This document shows positions 27,319 through 35,561 of a DNA stretch of 64,000 nt, in pieces. Made by a program: the position numbers and the translations under genes. Location of the stretch: the NCBI GenBank assembly GCA_947453145.1, contig CANGFA010000005.1, forward strand, positions 29,459 to 93,458, read 5' to 3'. A model generated the notes under the pieces. It was not told where the DNA came from. It saw only the letters and a program-made list of their open reading frames with translations, and ran no database searches. How positions within the stretch are numbered: position 1 is the stretch's first letter; the number at the start of each line of letters is the position of its first letter. This DNA comes from Bacteroidota bacterium. GTDB taxonomy: Bacteria; Bacteroidota; Bacteroidia; Chitinophagales; Chitinophagaceae.

Positions 27319-28134
27319 TTAATCTATAATTCTAATTTTTCCCAACTGTGAAATAAGGTCTGAGGCCACTAAACTTGCTTTAGATTCTTCTTTAATTACT
27401 TGATCCCCAGCCAAGCCATGTAAATAGACTCCAATTGCAGCAGCATCAAAGCAACTATAGCCTTGTGCACAAAGCGCAGCAATCATTCCGGCTAAAACGT
27501 CTCCAGTTCCTGCTGTGGCCATGCCATCATTGCCAGTTGTATTTTGTAAAACTTCATATTGGGTTTGAGCAACTAAAGTACCCGCTCCTTTTAAAACTAA
27601 AACTGGCAAATATTTTTCTATAAATGCTTTGGCTTGAATCATTCGATCATCTTCTCTGTAATCAAAGCCTTGTAATCTAGCAAACTCGCCTGGATGTGGA
27701 GTAACTATATGATTTGATTTTAATAAGCTCATTTCTTCTGAGACAATGGTTAACGCATCCGCATCAATTACAACTGGACCCCCATAATGCGTAAGAATGT
27801 AATTTAAATTTGATACTGCAGTTTCCGAAAATCCCATTCCTGGCCCAATCACAATGGCATCAAATTTATCTAAGTCTAAGTGCTCCACACCTGGCCCGTG
27901 CACATACATAATTTCTGGACATTGCGCTAGCAAAACAACAGTCGCTTCCTTAGGAACTATTGCAGTCACCATTCCACACCCATTGTGTAAAGCAGCCTTG
28001 GCACATAAAATTGCCGCGCCTGCTTTTCCTTCACTTCCTGCTATCACCAATACATGACCAAAGGATTTTTTATAACCAATGGAAGCACGATGTTTCACAT
28101 GTGCACGAATCCATTGTTCATTAATTAAGTGCAT
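27319..28134 (-). CDS. nnrD: ADP-dependent NAD(P)H-hydrate dehydratase
   Basis: NnrD repairs hydrated NAD(P)H. The 271-residue protein corresponds to the C-terminal (YjeF-C, ribokinase-like) half only; the NnrE epimerase domain often fused to it is absent. Signatures are VIAGSEGKAGAA, VIGPGMG, VIDADALT, VTPHPGEFARL and the nucleotide-binding GNDGMATAGTGDVLAG. A separate nnrE would have to be elsewhere. It is followed at 43 bases by the lipoprotein gene. Confidence 0.88.
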   Translation of the reverse strand: MHLINEQWIRAHVKHRASIGYKKSFGHVLVIAGSEGKAGAAILCAKAALHNGCGMVTAIVPKEATVVLLAQCPEIMYVHGPGVEHLDLDKFDAIVIGPGMGFSETAVSNLNYILTHYGGPVVIDADALTIVSEEMSLLKSNHIVTPHPGEFARLQGFDYREDDRMIQAKAFIEKYLPVLVLKGAGTLVAQTQYEVLQNTTGNDGMATAGTGDVLAGMIAALCAQGYSCFDAAAIGVYLHGLAGDQVIKEESKASLVASDLISQLGKIRIID

Positions 28135-28165
28135 GCATTAATTTGATTAGTTGATTAAATCAAAA

Positions 28166-29515
28166 TTACCTCCCCACCGCAGGAATCACAGGTAAACTTT
28201 CATTTCCTAAATCATTTACACTTTGTACACCAAAGAAATAATTATCCTTACTATAAGGCAGTCTAATTTCCAATCCTTCGGTATAAATTTTCTTTTGCCA
28301 AACTGGACTTGTGGTTTCTCTCATTAAAATATAATAGCCTTTTACAGTTCCTGTCTTAGGTGCTTTCCAAAATAAATAAGTTGAGTTACTTAGTTTTTTT
28401 ACATCTACTTTTACTTCCTCAGGAATCGCTGGTGCCTTTGCTAAATTGGACAAATTAGCCAAGTTTACACCGCTGTTTTTTCTTAAATATTCAAAATCGA
28501 TATGCTCGGGCAAATCCCCATACGCTATCCCATTTTCATTTCTTATATCCTGGTGTTGACGCGTATAATTTTCGTTCATCTCTGTGAATCTTACTGCTGC
28601 AAACCCATTTTCTACATAAGGTGTATGATCCCCTCCTCTTAAAAAACGGTCATTTCTATAAACCATCACTACTTGCATATTCTCCACATATCTTTCTGCA
28701 ATCTCTTTAATATATCTAGCCAACTGTCTTGAGCGACCATCGTTTTCTAATCCTAAACTTCTTATTTGCATAGCAACTTTACCTGTATCTGTAACAGAAA
28801 GTCCCTCACTAAATACACGTAATTTTGTATTTTCAATGATATTGGTTTCATTACTATTGTTACTACCCATAATATCATTATTCAATACTGCTTCTATTGC
28901 CCAATTTTCTTTCTTAGCTTTCTTTGCCATATAATAAGCACCTATCAAACCTTGCTCTTCGCCCGCAACTGTTACAAATATAATAGTTGCAGGAAATGCA
29001 TGTTTACTCATTACTCTAGCACACTCCATTACCGCAACGGTTCCACTTCCATCGTCATCGGCACCGGGTGCATCACCAATACTATCCATCACATTTGTAC
29101 GCATATTGTCCATATGACCACTCATTATAAAAATTCGATGGTCATTAGGATCCGTCCCTTTTAAAGTGGCAATTACGTTCCCTAATATAATAGGGCGATC
29201 TACTCTTTTTCCATCAGGCAAATAAGTTACTGTGTCTATAAATGCAGTTAATCGTCCATTGGATTGTTTAGCATAATCATTAAACCTGCTTAAAATCCAT
29301 TGTCTAGCAGCACCCACCCCTCTTGATAAATTACCTTGGGTACTTAATGTATTTCTGGTCCCAAAGGAAACTAATTTATACATATTTGATTTTAGAGAAT
29401 CTGAATTTATCTCTTTAATCATGGATTCAATTTCAGGATCCTTTTTTACAATAATTTGGGCACCTGAAACATTATAAAGTAAAACAGCAAAGAAAATACT
29501 TAAAAAACTTCTCAT
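28166..29515 (-). CDS. Secreted M28-family zinc metallopeptidase
   Basis: This 449-residue exported aminopeptidase-like enzyme has a signal peptide ending near VSGAQ (20). The co-catalytic zinc ligands of family M28 are visible in order: MSGHMDN, GADDDGSGT, VAGEEQGLIGA, NNDIMGS and GGDHTPY. A C-terminal beta domain (about 360-449, with ..KLSNSTYLFWKAP..) resembles a fibronectin-like module. It probably degrades peptides outside the inner membrane. It lies 31 bases upstream of nnrD on the same strand. Confidence 0.85.
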   Translation of the reverse strand: MRSFLSIFFAVLLYNVSGAQIIVKKDPEIESMIKEINSDSLKSNMYKLVSFGTRNTLSTQGNLSRGVGAARQWILSRFNDYAKQSNGRLTAFIDTVTYLPDGKRVDRPIILGNVIATLKGTDPNDHRIFIMSGHMDNMRTNVMDSIGDAPGADDDGSGTVAVMECARVMSKHAFPATIIFVTVAGEEQGLIGAYYMAKKAKKENWAIEAVLNNDIMGSNNSNETNIIENTKLRVFSEGLSVTDTGKVAMQIRSLGLENDGRSRQLARYIKEIAERYVENMQVVMVYRNDRFLRGGDHTPYVENGFAAVRFTEMNENYTRQHQDIRNENGIAYGDLPEHIDFEYLRKNSGVNLANLSNLAKAPAIPEEVKVDVKKLSNSTYLFWKAPKTGTVKGYYILMRETTSPVWQKKIYTEGLEIRLPYSKDNYFFGVQSVNDLGNESLPVIPAVGR

Positions 29516-29570
29516 AGATATAAATATTTAAATGTCCCCTAAATATACAACATTATAATATGGTCATTCC

Positions 29571-29602
29571 TAAAAAAATAGGGCCCCATAGAAATGGGGC
29601 CC
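29571..29602 (-). terminator. Rho-independent terminator of the first amt gene
   Basis: GGGCCCCAT (29581-29589) pairs with ATGGGGCCC (29594-29602) around AGAA. On the minus strand the stem runs into TATTTTTTT. It lies about 60 bases after the amt stop codon. Confidence 0.9.
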
Positions 29603-29663
29603 GCTTATTGATTGCTTGCTTAAAACCAAATTGCCAAAACTATTTTTTTTTATCTTACCTAAT

Positions 29664-31226
29664 TTATTCTTGCGTATGATATGCAGAAACACCATGTTCA
29701 AAAACATCTAATCCACCAGGACTTGTTTCTGCTTCTGCTTCAACTCTTAATTTCCAAGGATGAGGTAATTTATTTACTACCCACATTAAAACCAACGCTA
29801 TTAAGAAAGTAGATATGGTAATAATGGCACTGCCAGTAACTTGAGCCTTAAATACATCCCATCCACCACCATAAAATAATCCTTTGACCGGTGCGCTATT
29901 ATCTGCTCCAGTTGGTCCTGTCATTCCAAACTGCCCACAAGCAAATAATCCCAATGAAATAGTTCCCCAAATACCATTAATTCCATGCACTGGTACTGCT
30001 CCTACAGGATCGTCTACTCTATAATGCTCTAACATTAATGTTGAATAATATAATAAAATACCAGCTATCAAACCGATTCCAATCGCACCTGCTGGAGATA
30101 CCCAGTAACAGGGACAAGTAATAGCCACTAACCCAGCCAATAAACCATTTATAGTAAATGCTAAATCAAATTTTCCTTTATTGGGACCAAACCACAAAGG
30201 CAATACCATTGCAGATAAGGATGCAGCGCAAGCTGCTAATGTAGTATTTGCAGCAACACGACCAATCCCCTGCATATCCATTGCAGATAGTGTACTACCC
30301 GGATTAAATCCGTACCATCCAAACCATAAAATAAAAGCACCCACCGATGCCATTGGTAAATTATTTGAAGGCTGTAATCCACCATTTTCTTTATCATCTC
30401 TTAAGAATACTCTGCCAATGCGTGGTCCTAAAACCAATGCACCTGCTAAGGAAATAAATCCTCCAATAGTATGAACTACTGTTGATCCTGCGAAGTCTCT
30501 AAATCCTTGACCTAATCCTGGTAAAAAATGTCCTTCAGTTCCCATTAGGGCTAACCAACCGTCCGGGCCCCAAGCCCAGTGTCCAATAATTGGATAAATG
30601 AATCCTGTAACTCCAATTGAATATAAAATATCTCCACGGAAACTAGTACGACCAATCATAGCACCTGAAGTTATTGTGGAAGTAGTATCGGCAAATGCAA
30701 ATTGAAAAATCCAGTGTGCCAAAATAGGAATACCAGTTGCTTCATATGTGTCAGGAGCTCCCATTAAGAAAAACCAATTTTGACCTATAAAACCATTACC
30801 ATGACTAAACATGAAAGCGTAGCCAATGGCCCAAAATAAAATACCACATAATGCAGTGTCAAAAATACATTCCATTAAAACATTTACCGTTTCTTTGGAA
30901 CGTGCAAAGCCAGCTTCCAACATTACAAAACCAGCCTGCATAGCAAAAACCAAAAATGCGGAAACCAATACCCATACAGTATTTAAAGCATTAAAAGACA
31001 ATAATTCATGTGCTGTATAAGTTTCTGCAGCATTAGCAGGTGTAGCAATAAATGCAGGAATAATTTTAATCAATGCGACTAATAAAGCTACTGCCATCAC
31101 TTTACCTGTAAGCATTGTTAATCCTAATTTAATTTTTTCTTTCTTAGATAAATAATATACAATCTCATTGGGTTTAGATCGTTTATTAATCATATTTCTA
31201 AAGTGACTCTTTGTAGTTGAAAACAT
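29664..31226 (-). CDS. Ammonium transporter (Amt family), long N-terminus
   Basis: This is an inner-membrane ammonium channel, 520 residues and longer than the usual 400-450. The extra N-terminal part contains a cytoplasmic-type stretch and then a signal-like helix ending TPANAAETY. Starts at 31193 or 31115 are also open, so the true N-terminus is uncertain. The pore histidines are present in DFAGSTVVHTIGG and VPVHGINGIWG, and the Phe/Trp gates are conserved. The C-terminus GGLDVFEHGVSAY is the regulatory tail. It lies 57 bases downstream of the porin gene on the same strand, so they probably form an operon. No glnB (PII) is adjacent. Confidence 0.88.
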   Translation of the reverse strand: MFSTTKSHFRNMINKRSKPNEIVYYLSKKEKIKLGLTMLTGKVMAVALLVALIKIIPAFIATPANAAETYTAHELLSFNALNTVWVLVSAFLVFAMQAGFVMLEAGFARSKETVNVLMECIFDTALCGILFWAIGYAFMFSHGNGFIGQNWFFLMGAPDTYEATGIPILAHWIFQFAFADTTSTITSGAMIGRTSFRGDILYSIGVTGFIYPIIGHWAWGPDGWLALMGTEGHFLPGLGQGFRDFAGSTVVHTIGGFISLAGALVLGPRIGRVFLRDDKENGGLQPSNNLPMASVGAFILWFGWYGFNPGSTLSAMDMQGIGRVAANTTLAACAASLSAMVLPLWFGPNKGKFDLAFTINGLLAGLVAITCPCYWVSPAGAIGIGLIAGILLYYSTLMLEHYRVDDPVGAVPVHGINGIWGTISLGLFACGQFGMTGPTGADNSAPVKGLFYGGGWDVFKAQVTGSAIITISTFLIALVLMWVVNKLPHPWKLRVEAEAETSPGGLDVFEHGVSAYHTQE

Positions 31227-31283
31227 AAGCTTGTAATTATGGGTTAGGAAATTTTAGTGATATATAGATAACGAATTGATTTA

Positions 31284-32300
31284 TTAAAATTTATACACTG
31301 CTGCAACTAAAAAGCTACCTGAACCAGTGGACGCTACATTAGATCCATTAACAAATACTTTATCTGCTGCATTATCCAATCTTAATTCAGGAATAAGGGT
31401 TAATTTATTTAAATGAATATTCATTGATAAAGTATTTTGGAAAATAGAAGTACCGACACCAGCTGCACTTTTTGAATCATTGAAATATTCAGATCTCAAG
31501 GTGAAGCCAACTTTAGCAGAAGGATCATAATTAAAATAAACCGCATTACTTGACCAACTACTTCCAGCTAAAGTACAAACCGTACCATCATAATTAATTG
31601 CAAATGCACTGTTCACCACCCCATTTAACACCAAATCAAATTGAGTTTTATCTTTACCACCTTGGTAATTTAAGTACGCTTTTAACTTATCATCCTTAGT
31701 TGCAGTACTAAATTGTGCAATTACCATTTTAGCTTCCATTTTTGCATTGGTAAAATCTGTCGGCTCAGCAACGCCAATCATAAATGCCGATTTACCACCT
31801 AAAGCAATATCTGCTCTTAAACCAGTATGAAAAAAGGGACCATATGAAAATCCGTAACTCATACTATAGTTTCTATTGGAGTAAGCATCTAACAATTCAT
31901 ATCCAATATGTGTAGCCCATTTACCCACCGTAAATTTAATAGCACTACTTGGCGCGAAACTAACATAGGCTTGCTTAACCGATGTAGCCAATCCTTTATC
32001 ATTATATGAAAACTCATCTGCTCTTTTTCCTAAACCCAAATCAACAGTTCCTGAAAATTTTCCTAAAGTCTGATCTATTTTAAAGGAAGCCATCCCAATT
32101 TGTAATGCATTATTTGAATTGGTGAAACTGGTTTTGTTATTTGACTTTAATCCAGCAAAATCTGCTCTATAATAACCGTCTATATATGTAATTAAAGTGG
32201 TAGAACTGTTAGAGGCAGCAGGCTTCGATGTATCTGTTTGTGCATTTAGGGTTAACATGGCAGAAAATAAGAAGCTAAGAAACAGGATAGGTTTTTTCAT
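31284..32300 (-). CDS. Outer-membrane porin, beta-barrel porin-2-like
   Basis: This 338-residue outer-membrane barrel uses the ATG at 32300 (MKKPILFLSF). The longer frame to 32384 adds 28 residues without sense. The signal peptide ends near TLNAQ. The body has many alternating strands and reads like the OmpL/bbp2 porins of Bacteroidota: YIDGYYRADF, TVDLGLGKRADEFSYND, VKQAYVSFAPSSAIKFTVGKW, FTLRSEYFNDSKSA. It ends in the aromatic residue expected for barrel assembly (AAVYKF). It stands directly upstream of amt and divergent to the two-component genes, so a role in solute entry for nitrogen supply is inferred. Confidence 0.75.
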   Translation of the reverse strand: MKKPILFLSFLFSAMLTLNAQTDTSKPAASNSSTTLITYIDGYYRADFAGLKSNNKTSFTNSNNALQIGMASFKIDQTLGKFSGTVDLGLGKRADEFSYNDKGLATSVKQAYVSFAPSSAIKFTVGKWATHIGYELLDAYSNRNYSMSYGFSYGPFFHTGLRADIALGGKSAFMIGVAEPTDFTNAKMEAKMVIAQFSTATKDDKLKAYLNYQGGKDKTQFDLVLNGVVNSAFAINYDGTVCTLAGSSWSSNAVYFNYDPSAKVGFTLRSEYFNDSKSAAGVGTSIFQNTLSMNIHLNKLTLIPELRLDNAADKVFVNGSNVASTGSGSFLVAAVYKF

Positions 32301-32746
32301 AATGGGTGTTAATTTTAATATATTATAATTTATTACATATTTAATTTTTGTATACTTTTTTCTATTAATGATACGCAAAAGCAACCCGACGATTGTAATA
32401 TACTTTTACCATATTTAACTTTTTTATTGTATTTCAATGATTTACGACAATTATTTTGATTATTTTTCATATTATATTTATTTCTATTTAATATTATTTT
32501 GCTAAAATAGTTATTTTTTTAGATTTTAATACAGTTTTTATTATATTATTTTTATTATTATATGTATTCTTTCATTTTGTTTAATATTTATTGTAGTCTA
32601 TTTATAATAAATTAATCAATTTATAGAGCAGAAAAACCATAAAATAGATATCTCCCCTACTTAAATAGTTCAAAATCAGTTAGTCATAATAAAATATGAC
32701 TAACTTTAAAGTAAAATACCTTCCGCGTTAAATTTTAACTATAATT
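32301..32746. promoter_or_regulatory. AT-rich divergent regulatory region of porin-amt and the sensor-regulator pair
   Basis: These 446 bases contain no gene. They are extremely AT-rich, with runs of T and A that could be bent DNA. A perfect dyad lies at 32678-32705. No full promoter was identified for either direction. Both the porin-amt unit and the kinase-regulator pair must be controlled from here. Confidence 0.6.
32678..32705. promoter_or_regulatory. Perfect 11-bp dyad upstream of the kinase gene
   Basis: AGTTAGTCATA (32678-32688) is repeated inverted at 32695-32705 across the six bases ATAAAA. It lies 41 bases before the kinase ATG and lacks a T-run. It therefore looks more like an operator than a terminator, and the two-helical-turn spacing suits a dimeric Crp-type regulator. 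Confidence 0.5.
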
Positions 32747-34012
32747 ATGAAGGGACCCAATAACGCTATAAATAAGGACATCCGATTTGAAGCATTATTT
32801 AATTCAGCTTCCCTAGGTATTATTGTAGTTGACAAGCAAGGCATAATTGTATTAGCCAATCATTTCGCAAATAAATTATTTGCATATGATGATAGCTCCA
32901 TGACAGGAGAAGTATTAGAGAAATTAATACCTCAACGTTACCATCACAAACATGTTGGCTATAGAGATGACTATGCACATGATCCTAAAGCAAGAGGCAT
33001 GGGTATTGGCATGACCTTGTCTGCTGTAAAAAAAGATGGAAATGAATTTCCCGTGGAAGTGAGTCTTGGGCATTTTAAGACAGACGAAGAGCACTTTGTA
33101 ATTGCCTATATAGCCGATATCACAAGAAGGAAACAGAATGAAGAAAAGATTATTCACCAACAAGCCGATTTGGAAGTGATTAATGAAGAAATGAAAAAAC
33201 TGAATGCGACACTTGAAGCAAAGGTTGAAAAAAGAACCATTGAATTACAGCATACATTAGAAGCGCTTGAAGCATCAAAAGAGGAATTGACCATTTCATT
33301 AGAAAAAGAAAAAGAAGTAAACGATCTTAAATCAAGATTTGTATCTATGGCATCTCATGAATTTAGAACGCCATTAAGCACTATCCTATCTTCGATATCC
33401 TTACTTGCAAAGTATAGCACTACCGAAGATCAACCAAAAAGAGACAAGCATATAGACAGAATTAAATCTTCTGTAAAAACTTTGACAGATATTTTAAATG
33501 AATTTTTATCACTTGGTAAAATTGAAGAAGGAAAAGTAGAAGTAAAGCCAGATACATTTGATTTGACAGAATTTATAAATGACATTGTGAATGAAATGAA
33601 TGTGTTATTAAAGCCAGCACAAAGTTTACAGTATCATCATTCAGGCTCCCCTTTCACCTTTTCGGACTGTAATTTATTAAAACATGTAGTAGTGAATTTA
33701 ATTTCTAATGCTATTAAATTTTCACCCGAAAAATCTATCATTCTAATAAATAGTAAAATTGGAGATGATAATACTATCGTTGAAATTAGCGACCAAGGCA
33801 TTGGTATTCCAAAGTCGGATCAGGTTCATCTATTTGAAAGATTTTTTAGAGCAACCAATGTGATAAATATCCAAGGAACTGGATTAGGATTGCATATTGT
33901 AGGAAGGTATGTGGATTTATTGAAAGGAACCATTACCTACAATAGCGAGCTAGAAAAAGGAAGTACATTTAAAATAACCTTCCCAAGTAAAATGATTAAT
34001 GACTTCGAATAA
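32747..34012 (+). CDS. PAS-domain sensor histidine kinase
   Basis: This 421-residue kinase has no membrane segment and is therefore probably cytosolic. A PAS domain at about 12-128 ends in the DIT(R)RK motif. A coiled coil at about 130-195 and the HisKA domain follow, with the phospho-acceptor at H204 in SMASHEFRTP. The HATPase domain has NLISNAIKFSP, DQGIGIP and GTGLGLHIV. The next gene, 10 bases downstream, encodes its likely response regulator. The PAS sequence has a histidine (H69) where FixL-type oxygen sensors hold heme, but the flanking heme-pocket arginines are not conserved. The signal is unknown. Confidence 0.88.
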   Translation: MKGPNNAINKDIRFEALFNSASLGIIVVDKQGIIVLANHFANKLFAYDDSSMTGEVLEKLIPQRYHHKHVGYRDDYAHDPKARGMGIGMTLSAVKKDGNEFPVEVSLGHFKTDEEHFVIAYIADITRRKQNEEKIIHQQADLEVINEEMKKLNATLEAKVEKRTIELQHTLEALEASKEELTISLEKEKEVNDLKSRFVSMASHEFRTPLSTILSSISLLAKYSTTEDQPKRDKHIDRIKSSVKTLTDILNEFLSLGKIEEGKVEVKPDTFDLTEFINDIVNEMNVLLKPAQSLQYHHSGSPFTFSDCNLLKHVVVNLISNAIKFSPEKSIILINSKIGDDNTIVEISDQGIGIPKSDQVHLFERFFRATNVINIQGTGLGLHIVGRYVDLLKGTITYNSELEKGSTFKITFPSKMINDFE

Positions 34013-34022
34013 ATAAAAGCAT

Positions 34023-35081
34023 ATGGAAAAAATATTATTAATTGAAGACAATGATGCATTAAGAGATAATACAGCGGAAATTCTCAGTTTAGCAAATTAT
34101 GAGATTACGACTGCCGAAAACGGAAAAATTGGTGTTGAAAAAGCAATTGCCAATCCACCGGATTTAATAGTTTGTGATATTATGATGCCCGTATTAGACG
34201 GCTATGGTGTATATCAAATTATTAGTAAACATCCCCATTTGCAACATATCCCTTTTATTTTTTTAAGTGCTAAAAGCGAAAGAACCGATTTAAGAAAGGG
34301 AATGGAAATGGGTGCAGATGATTATATCACCAAACCTTTCTCTGATTCAGAATTAATAAACGCTATTCGTGCAAGATTAGAAAAAGTTAAAATTCATCAA
34401 AATCAAGGTGGAAAAGCCATAGAAACTTGGTACCAAATTATTTCCGATTTGGGAAATAAGGATGAAATGCATACTGCATTAGAGAATCATGATGTAATTG
34501 AATATAAGAAAAAACAAACCATCTATTCGGAAGGACAGCACCCAAATAAACTGTATTATATCCAAGCGGGTAAAGTAAAAATATTTAAGACCAGCGAAAG
34601 TGGTAAAGAATTAATTACTGGGCTTTTATCCGCAGGTGATTTTTTTGGACATATTCCACTTATTGAAAATGCAGTTTATGAAGAATTCGCAGAAACACTA
34701 GAGGAATCTTCTATTAGAGTAATTCCAAGAAAAGAATTTGAACAGCTTATTACAACAAATCAAGAAATAGCCTTGAAAGTAATAAAGTTGTTAGCCAATA
34801 ATATTTCCGAAAAAGAACAACAATTGGTTGCATTAGCATATCATAGTTTAAGAAAAAGAGTAGCAGATGCACTACTTACCTTAAAGAAAAAATATGCTAA
34901 AGAAGGCGAAGCACCTTTCTCAATGTCAATATCAAGAGAAGATTTAGCAAATATTGCGGGTACCGCCACCGAAAGTTTAATTAGAACATTGAGTGATTTT
35001 AAGAATGAGAAACTAATAGAAATCAAGGATGGTAAAATTACGCTACTAGAGGAGCGAAAATTATTGAATTTATTTAATTAA
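34023..35081 (+). CDS. Response regulator with REC, cNMP-binding and Crp-type HTH domains
   Basis: This 352-residue protein couples a phospho-receiver to a Crp/Fnr-type DNA-binding module. REC covers about 1-120, with acidic residues E8/D9, phospho-acceptor D52 in CDIMMPVLDG and the lysine in ITKPFS. A cNMP-like beta-roll lies at about 150-270 (YSEGQHPNKLYYIQAGKVKIF; LLSAGDFFGH). The winged helix follows, with recognition region SREDLANIAGTATESLIRTL. This is an uncommon fusion. The kinase gene directly upstream is the obvious partner, and the dyad at 32678-32705 is a candidate target. Confidence 0.88.
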   Translation: MEKILLIEDNDALRDNTAEILSLANYEITTAENGKIGVEKAIANPPDLIVCDIMMPVLDGYGVYQIISKHPHLQHIPFIFLSAKSERTDLRKGMEMGADDYITKPFSDSELINAIRARLEKVKIHQNQGGKAIETWYQIISDLGNKDEMHTALENHDVIEYKKKQTIYSEGQHPNKLYYIQAGKVKIFKTSESGKELITGLLSAGDFFGHIPLIENAVYEEFAETLEESSIRVIPRKEFEQLITTNQEIALKVIKLLANNISEKEQQLVALAYHSLRKRVADALLTLKKKYAKEGEAPFSMSISREDLANIAGTATESLIRTLSDFKNEKLIEIKDGKITLLEERKLLNLFN

Positions 35082-35086
35082 TAAAG

Positions 35087-35455
35087 TTAATTGGGTGTAG
35101 CTTCAAATTGCTCGTTAGCAAGATGCTTCCATGTAATGAATTCCGATTCAATATAACCTACTTGTTGTTTATACTTTTTAAATAACACCACATTTTCTGG
35201 TTCAACCTCGTTATTAATAGTTCGTTTTTTAAGCATGCTTTTTAACTTGCTAATATCCCCTTTTAATAATTGTATGGCTGTTTCCCTATTCAATATTTCC
35301 TGATGCAGCACCTCGGCCCAAGCGAGTGCATCATTCAATACCATCTGGTCTAAGAAGTCACTCAACTTTCGTTTAATAAAAGTTTGCTCCTCCTGAATAA
35401 AATCCAAGGTTCGAATCAGTGATTCTATTTCTTGTGCCATGATTTCTTTGTTCAT
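35087..35455 (-). CDS. Small helical protein of unknown function
   Basis: This conserved-looking 123-residue product starts at 35455 (MNKEIMAQEIESL); the frame is open to 35512, but that extension has no sense. The whole protein appears alpha-helical with heptad-like spacing (LIRTLDFIQEEQTFIKRKLSDFLDQMV), with no signal peptide and no cysteine. It ends 5 bases from the convergent response-regulator gene. A TAATTTTG box (35494-35501, minus strand) is a possible -7 element. I cannot assign a family. Confidence 0.6.
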   Translation of the reverse strand: MNKEIMAQEIESLIRTLDFIQEEQTFIKRKLSDFLDQMVLNDALAWAEVLHQEILNRETAIQLLKGDISKLKSMLKKRTINNEVEPENVVLFKKYKQQVGYIESEFITWKHLANEQFEATPN

Positions 35456-35561
35456 GATATTATAATTATGGTTTGGGCCATAATTAATGAGTACAAAATT
35501 ACCGATAAACAAAGGACTAACTTATGAGTAGCGTCAAGCAAATAAATGACTAAAATCATAT

